From Streptococcus orisasini (GTDB taxonomy: Bacteria; Bacillota; Bacilli; Lactobacillales; Streptococcaceae): DNA of 64,000 nucleotides. Position numbers and translations under genes: made by a program. This document shows positions 1 to 9,466 of the stretch, in pieces (position 1 is the first letter of the stretch; every line of letters starts with the position of its first letter). Where the stretch lies: positions 1-64,000 of the forward strand of contig NZ_BCLE01000005.1 of NCBI RefSeq assembly GCF_001431045.1, given 5' to 3'. The notes beneath the pieces are model-generated. The model saw only the letters and a list, made by a program, of their open reading frames with translations, had not been told where the DNA came from and made no database searches.

Positions 1-7
1 TCAAACT

Positions 8-30
8 AAAAGAAGGCCGAAGCCTTCTTT
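8..30 (-). terminator. Terminator after gap
   Basis: Inverted repeat AGAAGGC-CGAA-GCCTTCT lies just past the gap stop codon. On the minus strand it is followed by TTTTAGTTTG, the form of an intrinsic terminator. Confidence 0.8.
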
Positions 31-41
31 CACAATCACTT

Positions 42-1055
42 TTATTTAGCGATTTTTGCGAAGTACTCAAGAGTACGAACAAGTTGTGAAGTGTATGACA
101 TTTCGTTATCATACCAAGAAACAACTTTAACCAATTGTTTGCCGTCAACAGTTTGTACTTTAGTTTGAGTAGCATCGAACAATGAACCGTATGAGATACC
201 AACGATATCTGATGAAACGATTGGATCTTCAGTGTATCCGTATGATTCATTTGAAGCTGCTTTCATAGCTGCGTTAACTTCATCAACAGTAACTTCTTTA
301 TCAAGAACTGCTACCAATTCAGTAACTGATCCAGTTGGAACAGGAACACGTTGAGCAGCACCATCAAGTTTGCCATTCAATTCAGGAATAACAAGACCGA
401 TAGCTTTTGCAGCACCAGTTGAGTTAGGAACGATGTTAGCAGCAGCAGCGCGAGCACGACGAAGGTCACCTTTACGGTGTGGTCCATCAAGAACCATTTG
501 GTCACCAGTGTAAGCGTGGATAGTAGTCATCAAACCTTGTTTAACACCAAAGTTATCTTGCAAAGCTTTTGCCATTGGAGCAAGACAGTTTGTAGTACAT
601 GAAGCACCTGAGATAACTGTTTCAGTACCATCAAGGATTTCATGGTTAGTGTTGAAAACGATTGTTTTAACATCATTTCCGCCAGGAGCTGTGATAACAA
701 CTTTTTTAGCACCACCGTTAGCATGCAAATGTTTTTCAGCAGCTTCTTTTGTTGCAAAGAAACCAGTTGCTTCAAGAACGATTTCTACACCGTCAGCAGC
801 CCAATCAATTTTTGTTGGATCAGCTTCAGCAGAAACTTTAACGAATTTGCCGTTAACTTCAAATCCACCATCTTTAACTTCAACGTCACCGTCGAAACGA
901 CCTTGAGTTGAATCATATTTCAACAAGTGTGCAAGCATGTTTGGATCTGTAAGGTCGTTGATGCGTGTAACTTCAACACCTTCTACGTTTTGGATACGAC
1001 GGAAAGCAAGACGTCCGATACGACCGAAACCGTTAATACCAACTTTAACTACCAT
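42..1055 (-). CDS. gap: Glyceraldehyde-3-phosphate dehydrogenase
   Basis: Glycolytic NAD-dependent dehydrogenase that oxidises glyceraldehyde-3-phosphate to 1,3-bisphosphoglycerate in the cytoplasm. The N-terminal Rossmann segment [13 protein letters not shown] and the catalytic [12 protein letters not shown] motif are both present. The ATG at 1055 is chosen because AAGGAGGAAATCACTA precedes it and the protein then begins MVVKVGING; an ATG nine codons upstream lacks a comparable site. The product is 337 residues, the normal GapA/GapC length. The gene stands alone with its own strong promoter and terminator. Related streptococcal enzymes are also found on the cell surface, but no export signal is visible here. 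Confidence 0.97.
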   Translation of the reverse strand: MVVKVGINGFGRIGRLAFRRIQNVEGVEVTRINDLTDPNMLAHLLKYDSTQGRFDGDVEVKDGGFEVNGKFVKVSAEADPTKIDWAADGVEIVLEATGFFATKEAAEKHLHANGGAKKVVITAPGGNDVKTIVFNTNHEILDGTETVISGASCTTNCLAPMAKALQDNFGVKQGLMTTIHAYTGDQMVLDGPHRKGDLRRARAAAANIVPNSTGAAKAIGLVIPELNGKLDGAAQRVPVPTGSVTELVAVLDKEVTVDEVNAAMKAASNESYGYTEDPIVSSDIVGISYGSLFDATQTKVQTVDGKQLVKVVSWYDNEMSYTSQLVRTLEYFAKIAK

Positions 1056-1167
1056 TAGTGATTTCCTCCTTATGAAAATCAAAAAATTTATTTTAAAAGG
1101 CCCTGCCTTTTAGACAATTGTGAAAAGATTAACTTACACAAGTATAAACCAACCTTTTAACACCCTT

Positions 1168-1196
1168 ATTATATAATTATTTTAAGAAAATTGCAA
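1168..1196 (-). promoter_or_regulatory. Promoter of gap
   Basis: TTGCAA (1191-1196), a 17-base spacer and a perfect TATAAT (1168-1173) on the minus strand, about 110 bases upstream of the gap start. This is a strong vegetative promoter and leaves a leader of roughly 100 nt. Confidence 0.8.
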
Positions 1197-1222
1197 ACGA
1201 TTTTCCCTAATGAAAAGAAAAA

Positions 1223-1268
1223 AGAAAACGTGAAACTTTAGCTTACTAAGGCCAAGTTTACGTTTTCT
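1223..1268 (-). terminator. Terminator after fusA
   Basis: Long imperfect hairpin with arms AGAAAACG and AAACTT pairing with AAGTTT and CGTTTTCT. It lies between the fusA stop and the gap promoter and is followed by a T-rich run on the minus strand. Confidence 0.75.
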
Positions 1269-1309
1269 TCTTTATATGAAAGAATCTAAAATTCTACTCA
1301 TGGAGCAGC

Positions 1310-3391
1310 TTAAGCTTCTCCTGCATTTTTCTTAATGATTTCTTCCTGAACAGATTTTGGAACATCTTCATAGTGGTCAAATACCATCATGAAAGTACCG
1401 CGTCCTTGAGATGCTGAACGAAGAACAGTTGCATAACCAAACATTTCGGCAAGTGGTACATAAGCACGAACGATTTGGCTGTTACCATGTGCTTCCATAC
1501 CATCAACACGACCGCGACGAGCTGTCACGTGTCCCATAACATCACCGAGGTTTTCTTCTGGAACTGTAATTGTAACGAGCATCATTGGTTCAAGAATAAC
1601 TGGTTGTGCTGTTTTAGCAGCTTCTTTAAGGGCAAGTGATGCAGCAATCTTGAAGGCTGTTTCAGATGAGTCGACATCGTGGTAAGAACCATCATAAAGC
1701 TTAGCTTTAATGTCAACCATTGGGTAACCTGCAAGAACACCGTTAGCCATTGACTCAACCAAACCTTTTTCAACGGCTGGAATGAATTCACGAGGAACCA
1801 CACCACCGACAATAGCATTCTCGAATTCGAATCCTTTACCTTCTTCATTTGGTGTAAATTCAATCCAAACATCACCGAATTGACCTTTACCACCAGACTG
1901 ACGCTTGAAGAATCCACGCGCTTGTGTAGAAGCACGGAATGTTTCACGGTAAGATACTTGAGGAGCACCAACATTAGCTTCAACCTTGAATTCGCGTTTC
2001 ATACGGTCAACAAGGACATCCAAGTGAAGTTCACCCATACCAGAGATAACTGTTTCACCAGTTTCTACGTTTGTTTCAACACGGAAGGTTGGATCTTCTT
2101 CGGCAAGTTTTTGCAGAGCAATAGCCATCTTATCTTGGTCAGCCTTAGATTTAGGTTCAACCATCAGCTGGATAACCGGTTCTGGAACGTCAATAGATTC
2201 CAAGATAACCTTAGCTTTTTCATCTGTCAAAGAATCACCAGTTGTTGTTTCCTTCAAACCAACAGCAGCGGCAATATCACCTGAATAAACTGTTTCAATT
2301 TCATTACGGCTGTTTGCGTGCATTTGCAGAATACGTCCGATACGTTCGCGCTTGCCTTTAGAAGTATTAAGAACGTAAGAACCTGAATTCAATACACCTG
2401 AGTAAACACGGAAGAAAGTCAGACGTCCTACAAATGGGTCAGTCATGATCTTGAAGGCAAGAGCTGCAAATGGTTCGTCATCTGAAGCTGGACGTTCTTC
2501 TTCTTCATCTGTATCTGGGTTTACACCTTTGATGGCAGGAATATCAAGCGGGCTTGGAAGGTAGTCAATAACCGCATCCAGCATCATTTGAACACCTTTG
2601 TTTTTGAAAGCTGAACCAGCAAGAACAGGGAAGAATTCAACATTGATAGTTGCTTTACGGATAGCAGCTTTTAATTCTGCCTCTGTGATTTCTTCACCCT
2701 CAAGATATTTCATCATGAGGTCTTCGTCAGTTTCAGCAACTGCTTCAATCAATTTTTCACGGTATTCGTTAGCTTGGTCAACATATTCAGCTGGAATATC
2801 TTCAATTAAGATATCTGTACCAAGGTCGTTAGTATAGATTTCAGCTTTCATTGTTACCAAATCAATGATTCCTTGGAAATCATCTTCAGCACCGATTGGC
2901 AATTGAATTGGATGAGCGTTTGCTTGAAGGCGGTCATGAAGTGTGCTTACTGAGTAAAGGAAGTCAGCACCAATTTTATCCATCTTGTTAGCAAAAACAA
3001 TACGGGGAACTCCGTATTCAGTTGCCTGACGCCAAACGGTTTCAGTTTGAGGTTCTACACCTGACTGAGCATCCAAAACAGTAACCGCACCGTCAAGAAC
3101 ACGAAGAGAACGTTGTACTTCAATAGTAAAGTCTACGTGCCCTGGGGTGTCAATGATGTTAACACGATGATCTTTCCATTGTGCAGTTGTTGCCGCTGAA
3201 GTGATAGTGATACCGCGTTCTTGTTCTTGTTCCATCCAGTCCATTTGTGAAGCACCTTCGTGGGTTTCACCAATTTTATGGATTTTACCAGTATAGTAAA
3301 GAATGCGCTCTGTTGTAGTTGTTTTACCAGCATCAACGTGAGCCATGATACCGATATTACGAGTTTTTTCAAGTGAAAATTCGCGAGCCAT
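1310..3391 (-). CDS. fusA: Elongation factor G
   Basis: Ribosomal translocase GTPase. The G1 motif [15 protein letters not shown], the switch region [18 protein letters not shown] (G3) and NKMD (G4) are all visible in the first 145 residues, followed by domains II-V ending in the EF-G C-terminal fold. The length of 693 residues is normal. The ATG at 3391 follows GGAGAAATAACCTC. It is the distal gene of the str operon (rpsL-rpsG-fusA) but is separated from rpsG by an unusually long 590-base spacer with repeats and a hairpin. Confidence 0.97.
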   Translation of the reverse strand: MAREFSLEKTRNIGIMAHVDAGKTTTTERILYYTGKIHKIGETHEGASQMDWMEQEQERGITITSAATTAQWKDHRVNIIDTPGHVDFTIEVQRSLRVLDGAVTVLDAQSGVEPQTETVWRQATEYGVPRIVFANKMDKIGADFLYSVSTLHDRLQANAHPIQLPIGAEDDFQGIIDLVTMKAEIYTNDLGTDILIEDIPAEYVDQANEYREKLIEAVAETDEDLMMKYLEGEEITEAELKAAIRKATINVEFFPVLAGSAFKNKGVQMMLDAVIDYLPSPLDIPAIKGVNPDTDEEEERPASDDEPFAALAFKIMTDPFVGRLTFFRVYSGVLNSGSYVLNTSKGKRERIGRILQMHANSRNEIETVYSGDIAAAVGLKETTTGDSLTDEKAKVILESIDVPEPVIQLMVEPKSKADQDKMAIALQKLAEEDPTFRVETNVETGETVISGMGELHLDVLVDRMKREFKVEANVGAPQVSYRETFRASTQARGFFKRQSGGKGQFGDVWIEFTPNEEGKGFEFENAIVGGVVPREFIPAVEKGLVESMANGVLAGYPMVDIKAKLYDGSYHDVDSSETAFKIAASLALKEAAKTAQPVILEPMMLVTITVPEENLGDVMGHVTARRGRVDGMEAHGNSQIVRAYVPLAEMFGYATVLRSASQGRGTFMMVFDHYEDVPKSVQEEIIKKNAGEA

Positions 3392-3429
3392 GAGGTTATT
3401 TCTCCTATTTTAATTTATTACTTAGTTTA

Positions 3430-3461
3430 ATAAAAGCGGATAGGCAAGAACCTACCCGCTT
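3430..3461 (-). terminator. Attenuator-like hairpin before fusA
   Basis: On the minus strand AAGCGGGTAGG-TTCTTG-CCTATCCGCTT is followed by TTATT, only about 40 bases before the fusA ATG. It has terminator form but sits upstream of the gene, so it may be partial read-through control between rpsG and fusA. Function is inferred. Confidence 0.5.
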
Positions 3462-3614
3462 GAGTGTTTTCTCTTCTGTCCCATTGACAAAAGTCAAAAC
3501 GGGTAATTCAAGTCAAATCAGATCAAACATCTATCCTTGAATTGAATATAACTTAAGATAATTAGCTTCTGAGTTTTTCTATATTTTCATTCATTGAATC
3601 TAAGCGGCAAATGT

Positions 3615-3950
3615 CTGCCAAAAAGATAAATTTCCTAGAAGCTGAAACTTCGGCGTCAGTTTTCCTATAGGTATAAACTCGCCTAGAGGCAAAAATCTCT
3701 TCGTCAAGTTTCCTATTTTCACTGTGCGTTTTATCTGCCTTCGTATCTTAAGTAATTGAACTCGACTCGAGAGCAACCAGTCCAAAAAGATAAAATTTCC
3801 TAAAAGCTGAAGCTTCGTCGTCAATTTTCCTATTTTGTCCTTGCTCTCTTCGTCTCTGTATCTTAAATTATTGAGTTCGGACTAAAAATTCGGGAAAAAA
3901 GATAAATCTTCCTAGAGCCCAAAGGCTCGTCGTCACATTTCCTATTTTTC
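3615..3950. repeat. Cluster of four related ~50-base intergenic repeats
   Basis: The rpsG-fusA spacer holds four imperfect copies (about 3615-3670, 3671-3720, 3778-3836, 3890-3950). On the minus strand each reads roughly ATAGGAAA, then TTGACGACGAAG, a short hairpin such as GAGCC-TTT-GGGCTC or AAGCTTCAGCTT, then TAGGAAATTTATCTTTTT. Arm sequences differ while pairing is kept, which argues for a structured repeat rather than decayed coding sequence. The apparent reading frames across it look like artefacts. I cannot name the repeat family. Confidence 0.65.
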
Positions 3951-3982
3951 CTAGAATTTTCTTGACGTCCTCACATCTTAAA

Positions 3983-4453
3983 TTACCAGCGGAAGTGTGC
4001 GAAGGCACGGTTAGCTTCTGCCATACGATGTGTATCTTCACGTTTCTTAACAGATGCACCTGTATTGTTTGACGCATCAAGAATCTCTTTAGCCAAACGA
4101 TCTTTCATGGTGTGTTCACCACGAGCACGTGATGCTGTTACCAACCAACGAAGACCAAGTGTTGTGCGGCGTTCAGGACGTACTTCAACTGGGACTTGAT
4201 AGTTAGAACCACCGACACGGCGAGCACGAACTTCAAGAACAGGCATGATATTTTCCATAGCTGTTTCAAAGACTTCAAGAGCATCATTTCCTGTTGCTTC
4301 TTTGATTTGTTCAAAAGCTCCATAGACAATTGATGAAGCTGTACCGCGTTTTCCATCCAGCATAACGCGGTTGATAAGACGTGTTACAAGTTTTGAATTG
4401 TACAATGGATCTGGCAATACTTCGCGCTTAGGCGCACGGTTTTTACGACTCAT
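3983..4453 (-). CDS. rpsG: 30S ribosomal protein S7
   Basis: Primary 16S rRNA-binding protein that nucleates assembly of the 30S head. It begins [16 protein letters not shown] and contains [24 protein letters not shown]-type sequence typical of S7. The length of 156 residues is standard. The ATG at 4453 follows AAGGGAGATTAAGAA. It is 16 bases downstream of rpsL in the str operon. Confidence 0.97.
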   Translation of the reverse strand: MSRKNRAPKREVLPDPLYNSKLVTRLINRVMLDGKRGTASSIVYGAFEQIKEATGNDALEVFETAMENIMPVLEVRARRVGGSNYQVPVEVRPERRTTLGLRWLVTASRARGEHTMKDRLAKEILDASNNTGASVKKREDTHRMAEANRAFAHFRW

Positions 4454-4469
4454 TTCTTAATCTCCCTTC

Positions 4470-4883
4470 TTATGCTTTAGGTTTTTTCGCACCGTATTTA
4501 GAACGGCCTTGTTTACGGTCAGCAACACCTGCAGTATCAAGCGCTCCACGGACAATATGATAACGTACCCCTGGAAGGTCCTTAACACGTCCGCCGCGAA
4601 TAAGAACAACACTGTGTTCTTGCAGGTTGTGGCCAATACCTGGAATGTAGGCAGTTACTTCAATAAGGTTGCTCAAACGTACACGAGCAAATTTACGAAG
4701 GGCTGAGTTAGGTTTCTTAGGTGTCATTGTTCCGACACGGGTAGCAACACCACGTTTTTGCGGTGAAGAGACATTCGTTTGAACTTTTTTATGACTGTTG
4801 TAGCCAATATTCAAAGCTGGTGACTTAGATTTTTCTACTTTAGACTTACGTGGCTTACGTACCAACTGGTTAATTGTAGGCAT
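4470..4883 (-). CDS. rpsL: 30S ribosomal protein S12
   Basis: Decoding-centre ribosomal protein. The conserved block [19 protein letters not shown] and the [13 protein letters not shown] loop are present. The lysines of [11 protein letters not shown] and of GGRVKDLPG, sites commonly altered in streptomycin resistance, are the normal ones here. The length is 137 residues. The start at 4883 follows CAGGAGAATGTAG. It is the first gene of the str operon. Confidence 0.97.
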   Translation of the reverse strand: MPTINQLVRKPRKSKVEKSKSPALNIGYNSHKKVQTNVSSPQKRGVATRVGTMTPKKPNSALRKFARVRLSNLIEVTAYIPGIGHNLQEHSVVLIRGGRVKDLPGVRYHIVRGALDTAGVADRKQGRSKYGAKKPKA

Positions 4884-5019
4884 CTACATTCTCCTGTAAT
4901 ATTTTTATTTTGGTTGATATGGCACTTGGTGACAGCCCATATCTGTGTGTACTTTGCAACATTTGTCAGCACGTCTCTGTACACTTTGGAGAGACCAAAA
5001 GTAAAAAGTACCGTCTATC

Positions 5020-5048
5020 ATAATAACACAGCAACACCGCTTTGTCAA
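5020..5048 (-). promoter_or_regulatory. str operon promoter
   Basis: Perfect TTGACA (5043-5048), 17-base spacer and TATTAT (5020-5025) on the minus strand. It gives a leader of about 130 nt before rpsL. The remaining 335-base gap between rpsL and the lipoprotein gene holds only this promoter, the leader and two terminator hairpins. Confidence 0.85.
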
Positions 5049-5108
5049 TAGTTTTTTCCTCTTCTTCATGTATACGTCTTGCTTCTAAAAAAATAAAATA
5101 GGAACAAA

Positions 5109-5205
5109 AAAAGAGTCCAAAAATTTAGAATTTCAGGTACTCTTTTATTCCTAAGATTTAAATTTTTAATAAAAAAGCGGAACAGGTACACATGACCATT
5201 CCGCA
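5109..5205 (-). terminator. Two hairpin terminators after the lipoprotein gene
   Basis: The first hairpin (5178-5205) has arms GCGGAA/TTCCGC followed on the minus strand by TTTTTT. The second (5109-5146) has AAAGAGT/ACTCTTT arms followed by another T run. Together they insulate the strong str promoter from upstream transcription. Confidence 0.7.
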
Positions 5206-5218
5206 ATTTCCTATATCA

Positions 5219-5566
5219 TTAAGGATTTACCTGAACACTTCCGTCCGGATTGACCTTCACGCTAGAATCGCCATCGTTTGCTTCAATGCCGTTTTCACCT
5301 ACTTTAGCACTAGAATCACCGCTCTCAGCTTCGACTTCACCGTTTTCCTTAACTGATGCTTTTGAATCTCCGTCTTCTGCATCAACATTTACACTATCGT
5401 CGTCAACAGAGACCTTGGCCTTGGCCTTTTTCTCTGTTGTTGTCTGTGTTGTTTTTTCTGTCTTTTCAGATTTTTCACTTTCCTTTTTAGAACTACTGCA
5501 GGCAGCAAGAGAAAGCAACACAAGCAGAGATAAGACAGCGGTGAGAAGCTTTTGAACTTTTTTCAT
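5219..5566 (-). CDS. Small acidic repeat lipoprotein
   Basis: Predicted surface lipoprotein of 115 residues; I do not recognise its function. Residues 1-23 form a lipoprotein signal ending in LSLAACSSS, with Cys23 the likely lipid anchor. A Lys/Glu/Thr-rich stretch follows, then about 65 residues of short repeats built on D/E-G-D-S-x-x-V-K and V-N-x-D-G, ending KVNPDGSVQVNP. The repeats look beta-forming and very acidic. It is monocistronic, with RBS AAGGAGAC before the ATG at 5566 and terminators downstream. Confidence 0.75.
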   Translation of the reverse strand: MKKVQKLLTAVLSLLVLLSLAACSSSKKESEKSEKTEKTTQTTTEKKAKAKVSVDDDSVNVDAEDGDSKASVKENGEVEAESGDSSAKVGENGIEANDGDSSVKVNPDGSVQVNP

Positions 5567-5708
5567 GAAAGTCTCCTTTTTTTATTATTAAACACAAATA
5601 TTTTATCATAAAATTCCATTTAAAACAAACTTTTTGAAACTACCATCTCACCATTAAACGTTTAATCAAAATAAGAGTAAGATTAAAACCCTTCCTCTGC
5701 TTATCGCC

Positions 5709-6524
5709 CTAAGCATCAAAGATATTTCCCAGCTGGACATCCACCTTGTTTTCTTTGACATCAATATTAGTAACGGTCAGGAGAGATTTGTAGCCCAGAC
5801 GATCACGCTTTCCTTGCGCATTATCAGCAAAAACAGCCACACCGACTAGACTGCAGTCAAATTCCCTCAAAAGACTGACCATTCCGCTGATCGTGCCACC
5901 TCCCTTAAGAAAGTCATCCACAATCAAAACTCTGCTGTTAGGTTTAAGGCTTCGCTTTGATAAAAACATTTTTTCAATGCGATCGCTGGATCCCGAAGCA
6001 TAGTTTACAGATACAGTTGATCCTTCTGTAATCTTCAAATCCCGTCGAACAATAACAAAAGGTACATTAAGAATATTGGCAACAGCATTGGCTAAAGGTA
6101 CCCCTTTAGTTGCTACTGTCATCACGGTATCAATTTTTTCACCCTTAAAAGCATTGGCAATAATTCGACCAATGTTCTTAAGGATGCTGGGAGTACTCAG
6201 TAAATCAGACAGATAAATGTAGCCTCCCGGCAAAATACGATTGCTCTCTGAAAGGCGCTGACACAGCTCTTTAACAATTTCTTTTGCCTCACTGTCAGAA
6301 ATTGCTGGTGTAAAAATAACACCACCGCTTGCACCCGTCACTGTTTCAATATGGCCGATTCCGCTTTCTGCAAAAGCTTTTTTAATAATAGCAATATCTT
6401 CTGAAATGGAAGATTTCGCTGCTCCGTATTTTTCTGCAAAAGTATTGAGACTTGTCAATTGATAAGGGTTATTCACCAGAAAATTGGAAATAACAACCAT
6501 TCGCTCACTGCGTCGTAGTTTCAT
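5709..6524 (-). CDS. purR: Pur operon regulator PurR
   Basis: DNA-binding regulator of purine synthesis genes in Gram-positive bacteria. It has an N-terminal winged-helix segment (about residues 1-75, MKLRRSERMVVISNFL) and a phosphoribosyltransferase-like domain with the PRPP loop VLIVDDFLKGGGT near residues 200-212. It senses PRPP rather than acting as an enzyme in characterised relatives. The length of 271 residues is typical. A TATAAT with extended -10 TGG lies upstream at 6553-6558. Confidence 0.93.
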   Translation of the reverse strand: MKLRRSERMVVISNFLVNNPYQLTSLNTFAEKYGAAKSSISEDIAIIKKAFAESGIGHIETVTGASGGVIFTPAISDSEAKEIVKELCQRLSESNRILPGGYIYLSDLLSTPSILKNIGRIIANAFKGEKIDTVMTVATKGVPLANAVANILNVPFVIVRRDLKITEGSTVSVNYASGSSDRIEKMFLSKRSLKPNSRVLIVDDFLKGGGTISGMVSLLREFDCSLVGVAVFADNAQGKRDRLGYKSLLTVTNIDVKENKVDVQLGNIFDA

Positions 6525-6618
6525 AACTTCACCATTTCATTATTTTATTTTTATTATACCATATAAAAAAAGAAAAAGACGAACATTATATACGATAACG
6601 CTCTTCTTTTTTCGTTTT

Positions 6619-7563
6619 TTAATGATTTGTTTTAGGTTTATAGAAAGAACGATTGTCCATAGCGAAGATTCGGCCTGTCATCTCTCCTTCAGATACACGT
6701 GTCAAGGCAGAAGTCATCATCATCATTTCAGCATCTAGATTATCAATTTTATGAATTATTTCTGCTTCCATAATTCTTGGTCTGACCGGACTACCATATT
6801 CCAAAAGTCCGTGATGGCTGAGAATGACGTGGCGTAAAACGATGACATCCTCTTTGCTATCATCAATATTTAGCTCAGTTAACGTTTTAGTAATTTCTTC
6901 ATCAATCAAAGCGATATGCCCGATAAGATTGCCCCGAACAGTGTACTCCGTATTTTCAGGGCCAGATAGTTCAAGGACCTTGGCTAAATCATGAAGCATA
7001 ATACCAGCAAAAAGAAGGCTCTTATCAAGTTGCGGATAAATATCACCGATACTATCAGCCAAACGGACCATAGTTGCTGTATGGTAAGCTAGGCCAGCCT
7101 CGAAAGCGTGATGATTGGTCTTTGCAGCAGGAAAGCTGAAAAATTGGTGATGATACTTACGGTAAAGCGCTCTGACAATCCGCTGCCAAGTAGCATTTTC
7201 AATTTTAAAAAGCATTTGCTCCAGATACTCTTTGATTTCTTCAGCATCAACTGGAGGCTTTTCCTTAAAATCTTTAGGATTGTTGGGTTCACCGTCTTTT
7301 GGATGGCGCAGACTGATTTGATTGACCTGCGGCATACCGTTATAAACCTCACGGCGGCCTTTCATAAAGACAACCTTGCCAGCAGTAAATTCTTCAACAT
7401 TATAGGGCTGGGCATCCCAAAGGTTACCAGAAATTTCTCCACTGTCATCCTGAAAAGTAAAGGCAAGATAATTCTTACCAGCCCTCGTTTTTCGAAGTTC
7501 TGCTGACTTAATGAGATAAAATCCTTCAAAAGACTCGTCTTTTTTCATTTGATTAATTTTCAT
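6619..7563 (-). CDS. yhaM: 3'-5' exoribonuclease YhaM (CbfI-like)
   Basis: Cytoplasmic exonuclease that trims RNA 3' ends. An OB-fold nucleic-acid-binding segment (about residues 10-100, SGEISGNLWDAQPYN) is followed by an HD phosphohydrolase domain with NHHAFEAGLAYHT and MLHDLAK. The start at 7563 (MKINQMKKDE) follows GAGGTATCAG; codons farther upstream belong to the end of rmuC. The product is 314 residues, normal for the family. The gene overlaps the rmuC stop by 11 bases, implying a shared transcript. Confidence 0.9.
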   Translation of the reverse strand: MKINQMKKDESFEGFYLIKSAELRKTRAGKNYLAFTFQDDSGEISGNLWDAQPYNVEEFTAGKVVFMKGRREVYNGMPQVNQISLRHPKDGEPNNPKDFKEKPPVDAEEIKEYLEQMLFKIENATWQRIVRALYRKYHHQFFSFPAAKTNHHAFEAGLAYHTATMVRLADSIGDIYPQLDKSLLFAGIMLHDLAKVLELSGPENTEYTVRGNLIGHIALIDEEITKTLTELNIDDSKEDVIVLRHVILSHHGLLEYGSPVRPRIMEAEIIHKIDNLDAEMMMMTSALTRVSEGEMTGRIFAMDNRSFYKPKTNH

Positions 7564-8827
7564 CTGATACCTCATCTTCCATCGGTGCAATATTTAAGAG
7601 CGATTTAGTGCTGTCATCTTCATACAGTTCAATATTTCTGAGCGCACGGTCAATGGCATTGGTTCGCGTCGTCAAAAGCTTATCAATATTGTTGCTGGCT
7701 CGATGCAGCTGTTTCTGAGTTGTCTGCAGAAGACCGCCAAATTTGTTAAATTCTGATTTAACATTCCCTAAAATTTTACTGATATCATCAGCATTCTTTT
7801 GAATATTCAGAGTTTTAAATCCAACAGACAGCGAATTTAGAAGCGCTGACAGAGTTGACGGACCCGCAACTACAATGTGCTCATCACGACGCAAGCTGTC
7901 AAAGAAACTAGCATTCCTGACAACTTCTGAATAAAGCCCTTCTGTTGGCAGGAACATGATGCCAAAATTGGTCGTTTCCGGCGGATTAAGATATTTCTTT
8001 TGAATATCTTTAGCAAACCGTTTGATACTGGTCAAGAGTGATTTGCGGTAAAGCTCAATTTGCTCTTTATCACCAGTATCGTAAGCATCTTGCAAACGGT
8101 AATAATCTTCCAAAGGAAACTTAGAATCAATCGGCAGATAAACATAGTCATCCTGATGGTTTCCTGGCAGTTTGATGGCGTATTCCACACGCTCAGCTGA
8201 GCCTTTAACTGTGGCATACTCCCGTTCGTACTGGCTGTCAGTCATAATGTCCTCAATGATTTGCCCTAACTGCAACTCTCCTAAAATGCCCCGAGTTTTA
8301 GTATTAGAAAGAACCTTGTTCAAAGCGCCAACATCACGCGCTACTGTTTTCATCTCACCCAAACCTTGGTTAACACTTTCCAGCTGTTTGGAAACAGTTT
8401 CAAAGGATGTTCTGAGACGATTGTGCAGGGTTTGATCCAATTTTTCTTCAACCGTCTGGCGCATTTCCTCCAAGCGCTTCTCGTTTGAAGTCTGCATTTC
8501 TTTGACAGCCTGTGTTAATTGGAGGTTAATCTGCTCTAAACGTTTATCAGATCGGTCGCGGCTGTCACTGAGATTTTGATATAAAACCTCTCTTAAATCT
8601 GTCAACTGTTGTGAAAAATCATTCTGCAAACGCGTTAGCTGTGTGTTTATTTCAAGCAGTTGGTTCTTATCTGCCACCTCTAACTGGTAAGAAACCTGGT
8701 CTGACAGATTGTCAGCGTTATTATCTACCTTTTTTTCCAAGTCTGATTTATGTTTATCCAGCTTTAAATAAACAGCAGCGCTAATAAAGCAAGCAAGTAG
8801 AGCAAACAATAAAGTTAGAATGTTCAT
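7553..8827 (-). CDS. rmuC: RmuC family protein
   Basis: Membrane-anchored protein of the DNA recombination RmuC family. It has one N-terminal transmembrane helix (residues 1-21), a long coiled coil (about 25-170, rich in Leu/Gln/Glu heptads) and a C-terminal nuclease-like domain with VEYAIKLPG and LPIDSKFPLEDY. Relatives suppress rearrangement at inverted repeats, but the biochemical activity is poorly defined. The length is 424 residues. It sits 6 bases after thiN and overlaps yhaM. Confidence 0.9.
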   Translation of the reverse strand: MNILTLLFALLACFISAAVYLKLDKHKSDLEKKVDNNADNLSDQVSYQLEVADKNQLLEINTQLTRLQNDFSQQLTDLREVLYQNLSDSRDRSDKRLEQINLQLTQAVKEMQTSNEKRLEEMRQTVEEKLDQTLHNRLRTSFETVSKQLESVNQGLGEMKTVARDVGALNKVLSNTKTRGILGELQLGQIIEDIMTDSQYEREYATVKGSAERVEYAIKLPGNHQDDYVYLPIDSKFPLEDYYRLQDAYDTGDKEQIELYRKSLLTSIKRFAKDIQKKYLNPPETTNFGIMFLPTEGLYSEVVRNASFFDSLRRDEHIVVAGPSTLSALLNSLSVGFKTLNIQKNADDISKILGNVKSEFNKFGGLLQTTQKQLHRASNNIDKLLTTRTNAIDRALRNIELYEDDSTKSLLNIAPMEDEVSDEN

Positions 8828-8833
8828 TTTTGA

Positions 8834-9466
8834 TTAGTTCCTATCCTTGGTTTGAATAACGACAGCATAACCCGACGAAACGAAAAAGCAAATAGGTTTC
8901 CCAATAAATTCATTGCTGCCATAAATTTTCTTCTGAAAGAAATTTTTTTCAGAAAGTTCATATTTAGCATCCTGAATTGTCAGATGGGCATCGCTGTCTG
9001 CCATAAAAGAGACATAAGCCATACCGGCTTCTTGCTCAATGCAGTGCTGTCCTGATGGAAAAAACTCTACTAAATTTTGTCCGTCACGTAAATGAAACTG
9101 CCGCATAAAAGGCGTTAAATCCGGATTGCTAGGTAGAAAAATATTTGCCAGGGTATGGTCAAGACGACCCCCAAAAGCTCCAAATACAGTCACCTCAGCC
9201 TGAGCAAAATGCTGGAAAATCGTTTTGAGGGCTAGCTCAGTATCTGTGTCCTCTTTTTCTGCAGGAACCACTATGAAATCCTCAGCTGCAGCTTTAATAG
9301 CTTCCAGCTCCTGGTCAGACACTGAATCAAAATCCCCTATAGCAAAATCCATAGGCAGATGATTCTGAAGAAGGAAAATACAGCCTCTGTCAACTCCTAC
9401 AAAATAATCAAAATCCCTTGTAAAATAGTCTAAATCTCCTCCAGCAAAAAGAGCTATCTTAGTCAT
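8834..9466 (-). CDS. thiN: Thiamine pyrophosphokinase
   Basis: Transfers pyrophosphate from ATP to thiamine to form thiamine diphosphate. The motifs VGVDRGCIFLL, FAIGDFDSVSDQE and EDTDTELALKTIF match the TPK catalytic domain, and a smaller C-terminal beta domain binds thiamine. The length of 210 residues is normal. It overlaps the rpe 3' end by 8 bases in the rsgA-rpe-thiN-rmuC-yhaM transcription unit, an order common in streptococci. Confidence 0.93.
   Translation of the reverse strand: MTKIALFAGGDLDYFTRDFDYFVGVDRGCIFLLQNHLPMDFAIGDFDSVSDQELEAIKAAAEDFIVVPAEKEDTDTELALKTIFQHFAQAEVTVFGAFGGRLDHTLANIFLPSNPDLTPFMRQFHLRDGQNLVEFFPSGQHCIEQEAGMAYVSFMADSDAHLTIQDAKYELSEKNFFQKKIYGSNEFIGKPICFFVSSGYAVVIQTKDRN

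Noticed and set aside
3620-3950. CRISPR array
   Set aside because: The units are imperfect, contain internal hairpins of differing sequence, and have no unique spacers of constant length or cas genes nearby.
3600-4080. Open frames of 70-74 codons in the rpsG-fusA spacer
   Set aside because: They run through the structured repeats or overlap rpsG in another frame, with no RBS and no protein-like pattern.
5250-5555. 101-codon frame antisense to the lipoprotein gene
   Set aside because: Low-complexity Ser/Thr/Phe sequence that mirrors the repeat; no RBS.
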